Made by a program: the position numbers and the translations under genes. DNA of 64,000 bases from a bacterium (GTDB lineage Bacteria > Myxococcota_A > Bradymonadia > UBA7976 > UBA1532), in NCBI GenBank assembly GCA_030427205.1, contig JAUHXC010000001.1:186001-250000 (forward strand), given 5' to 3'. Below are positions 40,642-48,167 of this stretch, piece by piece. Positions within the stretch are counted from its first letter, which is position 1. Each line of letters starts with the position of its first letter. The notes under the pieces are model-generated. The model did no database searches. It saw nothing but the letters and a program-made list of their open reading frames with translations, and was not told the DNA's origin.

Positions 40642-42563
40642 GGGGCCTCCTTTGTCGCGACGAGCCGCAGCACGAAGCGCGTGTGAGGGGCGTCGACGTC
40701 CAGCTCGAGCCGCCCGCCCATCGCCTCGGCGTATCGCCGGGCGATCGGCAGCCCCATCCCGGTCCCCAGCGGCTGTTCCCCACCCTTCTTGGTCGTGACC
40801 CGGGGCTCGAATATGGCCTCGCGGTCAGCCTCACGGATGCCGGGGCCGTTGTTCTCGACGACGACGTGCACCTCTTCTCCGATCGACAGCGCCCGCGCGC
40901 CGACCCAGCCGGCGGCGGCCGTACGTCGCGCTGCGTGCAGCGCGTTCTCCAAGAGGTTGTGCAGGATCTCGCGCACAGCGTCGGCGTCGCCATTGACCCG
41001 GAGATCCGTGCCGGTGTCCACGCGCCAGTCGATGCCTTCACCGGCGGCACGCAGAGGGCTGATCGCCCGCTTGATCTGGGCGTCGAGGTCGACGGGGCCG
41101 AAGTCGGTCGGCCGCTGGTGATACTGGCTCGTCGTCCGCGCCAGCCGCCGCTGGAAGTCCAGCTCGTCCCGCAGATCGGCGAGGTCGTCCTTCAGGGATT
41201 CCCGCAGCGGCGACGGCAACCGCCGGTCGATCCGCTTGAGGATGGCCTTGGCCGTACCCGCCGAGCGCCGGAGCTGATGGCCGAGCACGAGGTCGAGCTG
41301 TTGTTCCACCTCGGCGCGTATCTCGCGGCGCAGGCTCTCGCTGCGATCGGCGGTCGCCCGCGCGGCGGCTTCGGGGTTGATGACCGCGAGGAAGGCCAGG
41401 ACCCATCGCTCGGGCAGCCGATGCCGGGCCAATACCTCCAGATCACCCGCGGCGAAGCGCTCCGACAGGTGCTGGGCGACACCGTACTCGAAGTCCAGGC
41501 GATTCTCGGCCAGCTCCGGCTCCCACGACTCACGGGGCTCGCCCAGCGCGAAGGCCTCGAAGGCCTCTTCTGGGTCGGCCAGGGAGACAGACCCGAGGTG
41601 CACGAGCAGGGCGCACCAGTTGACCGGGCTCGTCGCGCGCTCCGCCGCCTGCTCCATCGACCGCGTCGTCTGGCGCGTCGGTACGCCGACCCAGCGGGTC
41701 AGCTCCGGTTCGAGGGCGGTCGCCTGCTGCCAGAGCGCGCGCGTCTGTGGTTTGAGGTTCGAGGCGAGCCACTCGCTCTGCTCCTCGAGGCCTACGGGCA
41801 GCAGCTCGACGTCCGTCGTGGCCCCTTGCGTCGACCGGCTCGTGGCGATGGACAGGCGCCGGATCGGAGAGCCGCGACGACGAAGCGTTCTAATTCGGAT
41901 CGGACGGATCTCGACGGCCCGGAGCAAGGTGCGCCAGATCGAGCTCAGCTGCGGCCCCTCGGGCATCGTCCAGGCCGACGCGCCGTCCAGGAAGCGCTGC
42001 GCCAGCGCGGCCCGAAACCGGAACTCGGTCGGACGGTAGTCGTCGTGCGCCGGGTCGAGCAGGTAGAGGCGATCACCGGTTGCCGCCTCGATAGACCAGT
42101 CGACGATGAACTGCACCGGGTCGACCGATCGCCCGCCCACAGTGGCGCATCTGGCAGGTGATCCCGACGTTCTCTTGCTGTGCTTCTCGGCGGCTTCGCG
42201 CAGCCCGGAGGCCTCGACGGCGAACTGGCGCAGGCTCATGAGGACGGCTGGCTGGTCCGATGAGCCCCCGGCGTCATGGGGCAGTTCGGCGATGACGAGG
42301 CCGATCGCCTTGCTCGACCCGGTGCGCCTTCGGGCGTCCTCCAAAGCGCGCAGCGTCTGCGCGGGGTCCTCGGGCGCCTGAGCGATGACGGTCCAGAAGA
42401 TCCGGCTGCCGCTCAGCACGCTGTTGGGCACCGCGAAGCGGTCGAGAGTGCCCGGGACCGGGCCGACTTCCGTGGTCACCCGGTGTTCGCTGGCATGGAA
42501 GACATGGCCCACCCAGTCTCGCGCATCCTCGAGGGTCATGGAGATCGGAGCGGGGCTCTTCAT
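40638..42563 (-). CDS. Soluble histidine kinase (GHKL ATPase) paired with the REC-Shedu protein
   Basis: 641 residues without a membrane segment or signal peptide. The C-terminal 215 residues form a histidine-kinase core: dimerisation helix with candidate phosphoacceptor His429 (LVLGHQLRRSAG), N box REILHNLLENALHAA (531-545), G1 box VENNGPGI (569-576), F box IFEPRVTTK (584-592) and G2 box GTGMGLPIARR (600-610). In the G1 box the usual Asp is Asn571. The N-terminal 415 residues match no domain I recognise and presumably hold the sensor; residues 1-110 look alpha/beta, and a GVPTRQTTRSMEQAAE helical region follows. It overlaps the receiver-nuclease gene by four bases, so the two are co-translated. 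Confidence 0.85.
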   Translation of the reverse strand: MKSPAPISMTLEDARDWVGHVFHASEHRVTTEVGPVPGTLDRFAVPNSVLSGSRIFWTVIAQAPEDPAQTLRALEDARRRTGSSKAIGLVIAELPHDAGGSSDQPAVLMSLRQFAVEASGLREAAEKHSKRTSGSPARCATVGGRSVDPVQFIVDWSIEAATGDRLYLLDPAHDDYRPTEFRFRAALAQRFLDGASAWTMPEGPQLSSIWRTLLRAVEIRPIRIRTLRRRGSPIRRLSIATSRSTQGATTDVELLPVGLEEQSEWLASNLKPQTRALWQQATALEPELTRWVGVPTRQTTRSMEQAAERATSPVNWCALLVHLGSVSLADPEEAFEAFALGEPRESWEPELAENRLDFEYGVAQHLSERFAAGDLEVLARHRLPERWVLAFLAVINPEAAARATADRSESLRREIRAEVEQQLDLVLGHQLRRSAGTAKAILKRIDRRLPSPLRESLKDDLADLRDELDFQRRLARTTSQYHQRPTDFGPVDLDAQIKRAISPLRAAGEGIDWRVDTGTDLRVNGDADAVREILHNLLENALHAARRTAAAGWVGARALSIGEEVHVVVENNGPGIREADREAIFEPRVTTKKGGEQPLGTGMGLPIARRYAEAMGGRLELDVDAPHTRFVLRLVATKEAP

Positions 42564-42656
42564 GGCGACAGGATGTGCAAGTCCGGCCCCGGCTGCAACC
42601 GGTGCAACGCTGACGGGTCAGGGGGTCGAGGTCGTCGCCGAGCGCGAGCCCGCCCA

Positions 42657-43694
42657 TCAGGGCGCGGGGGCGAGCACCATGTGGAACGCGCTGCCCGGGT
42701 TGGCGCCGGCGCTGACGGTGGGGTAGGTCTCGTCGGCCTGGCCGACGTCGAAGTCGAGCTGCAGCAGCGAGCCGTCGTTGATGATGATGAACGCGCCCGA
42801 CTCACCGGTGGTGGTGGTGCCCACCGGCAGGAAGCCGGTCAGCGCCGGGTCGTCGTCGAAGTAGCGCAGGCACGGGCCGCGCTCGCAGTCGGTGATGCCC
42901 TGGCGGGTGGTCTGCACCTCGGCGCCCACCGCGGGCACCGCCGCGCCGTCGTCGCCGGTCGCGAAGACCCGGCCGACGAGGTAGCCGTCTTCGAGCAGCT
43001 CGTCGACGCCCAGCGCCGCGCCCCAGGCGGCCCGGTCGGCGACCGCGGTGGCCGGGGCCACGAGGCGGTAGGTCTCGCCGGCGATCGGCGCCGAGTTGCG
43101 CACGCCGGTCAGCGAGCGGGTCCAGACGTCTTCGGCCATCTCGTCCAGCTCGTCGATGATGACCACCAGCCGGCTGGCGCTGCCGCTGCTGGCGATGGAG
43201 AAGCTGCCGCCGGGCCCGAGCGGCGCGACCCCGAGGGGCGGCGCGCCGCCGAGCGCGGCGAACGGGTCGATCAGGATCGCCGCCAGCCCGGCGCCTTCGG
43301 CCGGCGGGCAGCCGGTGACCAGATCGACGGCCGCGCCGGTGACGCAGAACTCGCCGGGCTCCATCGCCTCGCAGCCGGGGCCGGGGGTCGGCACCGCGCC
43401 GCCCGGGCAGGCGACGTAGAAGACGGGGTCGGGCACGCAGCGCCCGTTCTCCGGCGAGGTGCCCGGGTCGCACTCGATGCCGGCGCCGCCGTCGGGCAGG
43501 CTCGACGGGTCGACCTCGCAGCGGCCGTTGCGCAGCACGGTGCCTTCACCGCAGGCCACCGGCGCGTTGGCCAGGCACTCGGCGCCGTCGCGGTGGGTGC
43601 CTTCGCCGCAGTCGAGGGGGTCGCAGCCCCCGAGGGCGAGCGCCGCCAACGCGATCCCGATCGCTCCCATACCGCTCCGGTCGATGGCGCCCAT
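42657..43694 (-). CDS. Cysteine-rich lipoprotein of a TonB-receptor operon
   Basis: 345 residues. ATG 43694 has GGGGGAG just upstream. Lipobox LGGC (Cys24) is followed by an EGF-like or TNFR-like run of Cys motifs (CGEGTHRDGAECL, CGEGTVLRNGRCE, CDPGTSPENGRCV) up to about residue 110. A beta-rich C-terminal domain contains LVVIIDELDE and TGFLPVGTTTTGESGAFIII. Function unknown. It lies 23 bases after another lipoprotein gene and downstream of a TonB-dependent receptor, so it may be a surface accessory of that receptor. Confidence 0.75.
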   Translation of the reverse strand: MGAIDRSGMGAIGIALAALALGGCDPLDCGEGTHRDGAECLANAPVACGEGTVLRNGRCEVDPSSLPDGGAGIECDPGTSPENGRCVPDPVFYVACPGGAVPTPGPGCEAMEPGEFCVTGAAVDLVTGCPPAEGAGLAAILIDPFAALGGAPPLGVAPLGPGGSFSIASSGSASRLVVIIDELDEMAEDVWTRSLTGVRNSAPIAGETYRLVAPATAVADRAAWGAALGVDELLEDGYLVGRVFATGDDGAAVPAVGAEVQTTRQGITDCERGPCLRYFDDDPALTGFLPVGTTTTGESGAFIIINDGSLLQLDFDVGQADETYPTVSAGANPGSAFHMVLAPAP

Positions 43695-43717
43695 CGCTCC
43701 CCCTCGCTGGCTCGTCT

Positions 43718-44383
43718 TCACCGGGTCTCGTCCACCGCGGGCACCACTGCCACCGTGCCCACCCGGCCGGCGCACGGCGTCTCCCCCGGCGCGCGGACCC
43801 AGGCGCCGCGGCGCACCCCGCGCCGCTCGGGCGGGTCGTCGCTGCACTCGGCTTCGAACGGCGCCACCCCGTCGGCGACGTCGGCGATGAGCACCGACGG
43901 GCCGGGCGCCCGGTCGCCGGGCGGCAGGACGGCGATCGAGTCGGGCTCGCGGGTGATGAACAGCCGCTCGGCGGTCGACAGGTCGACGGGCGTATCGATG
44001 CGCACCCCGCCCACCAGCAGCCCGGCGGTGGGGTCGATGGTGTCCAGCGCGCCGATCCGCCGCTCGGCCCCGCACAGCACGGTCAGCTCGTCGAGCGGGT
44101 CGACGAAGCGGTGCACCAGCAGCACCGGGCTGGTGAGCTGGGGGTCGGCCTGGCAGTCGCCGATGCTGCGCAGCACCTTGAACCGCTCGATCTCCACCGG
44201 CCCGCCGTTGATCATCGCGTAGAGCCCGTAGTGGCGGTCTTCGTCGTTGTGGGGCAGCCCGTCGGGGCTGATGTTCATCTGCACGACGGCGCCGCGGTTG
44301 TAGTCGACGCAGCCGGCGAGCGGCCCGAGCAGCAGCGCGCACAGCGCCGCGAGCCCGACAACGAGTGGGATCGGTCGCGTCAT
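43718..44383 (-). CDS. Small lipoprotein of a TonB-receptor operon
   Basis: 221 residues. ATG 44383 overlaps the receptor stop by one base (TGATG). Lipobox LAGC follows PLVVGLAALCALLLGP. No domain is recognised; it has a beta-rich body with scattered Cys (CQADPQLTSPVLLVHRF, LTVLCGAERRIGALD). Coupled translation with the receptor suggests a binding or assembly partner at the outer membrane. Confidence 0.75.
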   Translation of the reverse strand: MTRPIPLVVGLAALCALLLGPLAGCVDYNRGAVVQMNISPDGLPHNDEDRHYGLYAMINGGPVEIERFKVLRSIGDCQADPQLTSPVLLVHRFVDPLDELTVLCGAERRIGALDTIDPTAGLLVGGVRIDTPVDLSTAERLFITREPDSIAVLPPGDRAPGPSVLIADVADGVAPFEAECSDDPPERRGVRRGAWVRAPGETPCAGRVGTVAVVPAVDETR

Positions 44384-46794
44384 CAGAAGACCGTCGCCCG
44401 GATCTGACCGAAGGCGCTCCAGCCGGGGCGGGCCTGGGGCCGGGAGAGCACCCGGTCGTCGAAGAAGAAGTCCGGGTCCTGCCGGCGCACGTCGAGCGCG
44501 TTGTAGACGAAGGCCGAGATGTCGACCCGGTCGTCGAACAGCTCGACGAGCCGGGCGCCGAAGCGCAGGGTCAGCGTGGGCTCGATGTACTCGACCTCCA
44601 CGTCGCTGGCGTCGGCTTGATAGAAGCCCGATCCCAGCGGGAACTCGGCGGCGCTCGCCGGCCGGTTGAAGTCTTCCTGGGCGCCGTACCACATCGCCAG
44701 CCCCGACAGCTCGAGCGGGCCGACCACCCGGGCCCGCGCCCCGCCGGTGAACGCCAGCTCGGGGAAGTTGCGCACCGGCCCGAACACGGAGTCTTCGGCC
44801 TTGATGTAGTGCCCGCCGAACCACAGCTCGTGGTCGCCGTCGAGCTCGAGCCGGGCGAAGACCTCGGCGCTGTGGATCTCGCGCTGCCCGGAGTTGGCGA
44901 ACTGCCCGCCGACGTTGCGGATGACGTCCGACATGACGGTGTAGGCGTAGTCGCCGCGCACGTACATGCGCTTGAAGGGGCCGGTATTCTCGAAGAGCAC
45001 CGCGTTGAGCTCGATCTCGCCGGCCCGCGAGGTCTCGACCCGGATGTCGTCGCTCGACTGATAGCTGAGGGTGCTGACGGCCACGTCGACGATGCGGGTC
45101 GAGTCATAGGACGGCGGGCGGAAGCCCTCGGCGTAGTTCAGCTTGAGGTAGAGCTTGTCGACGATGTTCCACACCAGCGCGCCGCTGAAGAGGGTCACCG
45201 CTTCGTAGCTGTCCGACAGCTGGGCCCGGAAGCCGGGCTGGATGGTCAGCGGCCGGGCGAGGCGCCACTCGTCGCTGACATAGAACGCGCCCACCGCCCG
45301 CGCGGTATCGCGCAGGAAGCGCTCTTCGAAGCGGCAGTCGTCGTCGAGGAAGAGCACGTCGATGCGCTGGCCATCCACCGAGACCGGCCGCCGGCCGGCG
45401 TTGGGGCAGCGGCCGGGCCCGAAGATCGCCGACTCGGGGATGAGCCCCGTCTCGGGGTCGGCGGTGCCCACCCGCGGCAGGTGGATGCGCTGGCGCAGGG
45501 TGTCTTGCCGCCAGGCGTCGACGAGCTGCTCCTGAAAGGCCTCGATGCCGAAGACGATGGTGTGGTCGTCGAGGCTGACGTCGGCGTCCAGGTTGAGCCC
45601 GTAGCGCAGCTGCTGGTCGACCTCGAGCCCGATGGAGACCCCGTCGGCGAGGGCGTCGACGCCGGGCACGTAGCGCGGCGGGAAGGCCCAGAACGGCTGC
45701 TCCTTGACCTGGAAGCGCACGCCGTAGATCCGGGCGCTGAGGCCGAGCGCGTCGCCGGCGAAGCGGTCGCGCCAGTTGACGCCCACCACCTGCAGCGGGT
45801 CGACGCCGACGGTCTCGACGTGCACCTCGCTGAGGCTGCCGTCGGCTTCGAGCCGGCTGCCTTCGAGCAGCGCGCCGCCGGTGGCGAGCTGGCGGTGGTC
45901 CATCTCGAGCTGCAGCTGCCAGTCGATGGTCAGCGTATCGAAGAGGCGCAGCACCAGGGTGTGGGCGATCCACCAGTCGCGGCTGTTGAAGTCGGTCACC
46001 CCGGGGGTCGGGTCGTAGATGGTCTTGCTGTCGAGCTCGGGCTGGGGCAGCGCGCCGAGCACCTTGCGCACGTCGACCTCGAGCTCGGCGCCGCGGTCAC
46101 TGTAGGCGTCGAAGGCGGTGTACAGCTCGAGCTGCCCGTCGAAGAACGACTCGCCGACGGCGACGTGGCCGCCGACCGCCTCCATCGCCCCCGGCCCGTG
46201 GCCCCCGCCGACGGCGACCTCGACCCCGTCGACGTCGGTGTGGTCCTTGAGGATGATGTTGACCACGCCCAGCAGCGCGTTGCTGCCCCACAGCACCCCG
46301 CCGGGCCCCGAGGTGACCTCGATGCGCTTGACGCTCGCCAGCGGGATCTTGCGGTCGATGCTGAGGGTGTTGCGGATGGGCTCGGTGATGTTGATGCCGT
46401 TGAGCAGGATGAGCATCGTGCGCGGCTGACCGCGGGCGATCGACTCGTTGAACCAGCCGTTGCTCTCGAAGCGGTCGCCTTCGAAGCCGGGCACGGTGCG
46501 CAGCACGTCGTTGAGCGTGCGGTGGCCGCGGGCTTCGATCTCGTCGGCGGTGATGACGGTGATGATGCCCGGCGCTTCCTGGATGGTGGTCTTGGTGCGC
46601 GCCGCCGAGAGCACCGCGTCGCGGGCGTCGACCTCGAACTCTTCGAGCAGCGGGGCCTCGGCTTCGCCTTCGCCCTCGCCGGGGGCATCTCCGGTGTCGT
46701 CTTCGAAGTCGAAGGGGGAGAGCTCCTCCATCTGCGCCTCGGCGGACGAGGCGATCGCCAGGAGGCCGATCAGCGTCAGCGCCATGACGCGCAT
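44383..46794 (-). CDS. TonB-dependent receptor (CirA/FepA-like)
   Basis: About 803 residues from ATG 46794 (ATG 46785 is possible). Signal peptide ALTLIGLLAIASSAEA is followed by an acidic linker (GEGEGEAEAPLLEEFEV), the plug domain at about 55-185 (APGIITVITADEIEARGHRTLNDVLRTVPGF, SIARGQPRTMLILLNG, VKRIEVTSGPGGVLWGSNALLGVVNIIL), and a 22-strand-type barrel ending at RATVF with the terminal Phe typical of outer-membrane barrels. Substrate unknown. It heads a three-gene operon with two lipoproteins and has no dedicated TonB nearby, so it probably uses the TonB of the 11245-21427 cluster or another one. Confidence 0.92.
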   Translation of the reverse strand: MRVMALTLIGLLAIASSAEAQMEELSPFDFEDDTGDAPGEGEGEAEAPLLEEFEVDARDAVLSAARTKTTIQEAPGIITVITADEIEARGHRTLNDVLRTVPGFEGDRFESNGWFNESIARGQPRTMLILLNGINITEPIRNTLSIDRKIPLASVKRIEVTSGPGGVLWGSNALLGVVNIILKDHTDVDGVEVAVGGGHGPGAMEAVGGHVAVGESFFDGQLELYTAFDAYSDRGAELEVDVRKVLGALPQPELDSKTIYDPTPGVTDFNSRDWWIAHTLVLRLFDTLTIDWQLQLEMDHRQLATGGALLEGSRLEADGSLSEVHVETVGVDPLQVVGVNWRDRFAGDALGLSARIYGVRFQVKEQPFWAFPPRYVPGVDALADGVSIGLEVDQQLRYGLNLDADVSLDDHTIVFGIEAFQEQLVDAWRQDTLRQRIHLPRVGTADPETGLIPESAIFGPGRCPNAGRRPVSVDGQRIDVLFLDDDCRFEERFLRDTARAVGAFYVSDEWRLARPLTIQPGFRAQLSDSYEAVTLFSGALVWNIVDKLYLKLNYAEGFRPPSYDSTRIVDVAVSTLSYQSSDDIRVETSRAGEIELNAVLFENTGPFKRMYVRGDYAYTVMSDVIRNVGGQFANSGQREIHSAEVFARLELDGDHELWFGGHYIKAEDSVFGPVRNFPELAFTGGARARVVGPLELSGLAMWYGAQEDFNRPASAAEFPLGSGFYQADASDVEVEYIEPTLTLRFGARLVELFDDRVDISAFVYNALDVRRQDPDFFFDDRVLSRPQARPGWSAFGQIRATVF

Positions 46795-46817
46795 GTCTCG
46801 GACGCTAACCCCGATCG

Positions 46818-46844
46818 GTTGCGGGTTCAACAACTGCCCGCAAC
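46818..46844. promoter_or_regulatory. Dyad between divergent receptor and kinase genes (possible operator)
   Basis: GTTGCGGG (46818-46825) and CCCGCAAC (46837-46844) form a perfect inverted repeat with an 11-base centre in the 113-bp divergent spacer. It sits 24 bases upstream of the receptor ATG, a suitable position for a regulator of either promoter. No known consensus is matched. Confidence 0.4.
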
Positions 46845-46907
46845 TGTTCGGGCCGGACATCCGACTCCGGTTGACGGGGCTCACCGCCAGGGGTGAGAGT
46901 GAGCCCG

Positions 46908-48134
46908 ATGGCTGCGCGCAATCAGGCCCGGATCGGGCGCTACATACTCTTCAAGAGCCTCAAGAAGGGCGGCATGGCCCGGGTCTTCCTCGCGGTCGAC
47001 CCCGAGGCGCCCGACGAGCTGCTCGCCATCAAGACCCTGCTGCCCGAGCTGCGCAAGCAGCGCAGCTACCGCGAGATGTTCGAGGCGGAGGGCAAGGTGG
47101 CGGTGCGCCTGCAGCACCCGCACATCGTGCGCACCGTCGAGCACGGCGACGGCCGCGGCGGGCCGTTCATCGCGATGGACTTCATCTTCGGCTTCGACGT
47201 CTCGACCGCCCTGCGCGCGCTGCGCAAGCAGGGGCAGTCGATGCCGGTGCCGCTCGCCGTCGCCCTCGCCCGCGACGTGGCCTCGGCGCTGCATTACGCC
47301 CACGCGCTCGTCGACGAGTTCGACCGCCCGCTCGAGATCGTCAACCGCGACGTCAGCCCGGGCAACATCATGATCGGCTTCGACGGGCGCATAAGGCTCA
47401 TCGACTTCGGCATCGCCCAGACGACCATCGACGTGAAGAGTCAGATCGGCTCGATCAAGGGCAAGATCAGCTATATGGCGCCCGAGCAGGTGCGCGGGCT
47501 GCCGGTGGATCATCGGGTCGACATCTTCGGGCTGGGCACGGTGCTCTACGAGATGTTGACCGGGGTGCAGCCCTTCCACGACGAGGGCGACTTCGCGACG
47601 ATGGAGCGGGTGCGCCGCGCCGAGTTCGAGCCGGCCTCGTCGATCAACCCGGCGGTCGACGCGGGGCTCGACGGGATCATCGCCCGCTCGATGGCCCGCG
47701 ACGCCGAGGATCGCTACCCCTACGCCGGCGATATGCAGGACGCCCTGCAGCAGTGGCTCGTCGAGCGCGGTGAAGCGGTGCGCGGCGAGGACTTCGCCGA
47801 GCTGATGCGCGGGCTCTTCGCCCAGCGCATCAGCGACATGCACGCCGACATATCGAAGGCGCGGGCGCAGGCCCTCGGCGGCGGCGCGACGCTGGCGAGC
47901 ACGCCGGTGGCCACCGAGTCGGGGGCGATGCGTCTGATCTCGGAGGACATGCTCGCCGAGTTCGCCGGGCTGGCGAGCGAGGCCGACTTGCCCCTCGGCG
48001 CCCGGGCCGAGGTCGAGCCGCCGACGTCCACCGAGCCGGCGAAGCCCGCGGGCGGCGGCGCTGTGACCTGGGTGCTGGTGGGCGTGGCGCTCGCGGCGGT
48101 GGCCGGCCTGATCTACGCCTTCGGCGGCATGTAG
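46908..48134 (+). CDS. Tail-anchored Ser/Thr protein kinase with non-canonical motifs
   Basis: 408 residues from ATG 46908 (GTG 46893 possible). Kinase core about 10-290: the glycine loop reads LKKGGMARVF, with Lys in place of the first Gly; Lys42 in AIKTLLPEL; catalytic loop VNRDVSPGNIM with Asn for His but Asp148 kept; DFG 166-168; APEQ 191-194. A VNRDVSPxN loop is a known myxobacterial variant, so activity is likely. The C-terminus ends in a hydrophobic helix (VTWVLVGVALAAVAGLIYAFGGM), a tail anchor in the inner membrane. Adjacent genes are outer-membrane assembly proteins on the other strand. Confidence 0.9.
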   Translation: MAARNQARIGRYILFKSLKKGGMARVFLAVDPEAPDELLAIKTLLPELRKQRSYREMFEAEGKVAVRLQHPHIVRTVEHGDGRGGPFIAMDFIFGFDVSTALRALRKQGQSMPVPLAVALARDVASALHYAHALVDEFDRPLEIVNRDVSPGNIMIGFDGRIRLIDFGIAQTTIDVKSQIGSIKGKISYMAPEQVRGLPVDHRVDIFGLGTVLYEMLTGVQPFHDEGDFATMERVRRAEFEPASSINPAVDAGLDGIIARSMARDAEDRYPYAGDMQDALQQWLVERGEAVRGEDFAELMRGLFAQRISDMHADISKARAQALGGGATLASTPVATESGAMRLISEDMLAEFAGLASEADLPLGARAEVEPPTSTEPAKPAGGGAVTWVLVGVALAAVAGLIYAFGGM

Positions 48135-48162
48135 CGCCGCTCGCTGGCCCGCGCAGCGGCGC
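48134..48162. terminator. Candidate bidirectional terminator
   Basis: GCGCCGCT (48134-48141) and AGCGGCGC (48155-48162) form an 8-bp perfect stem with a 13-base loop in the short gap between two convergent genes. There is no T-run on either side. Confidence 0.4.
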
Positions 48163-48167
48163 CGGCC

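Noticed and set aside
44365-46896. Plus-strand frame of 843 codons opposite the second TonB-dependent receptor
   Set aside because: Shadow; the minus-strand plug and barrel motifs are clear.
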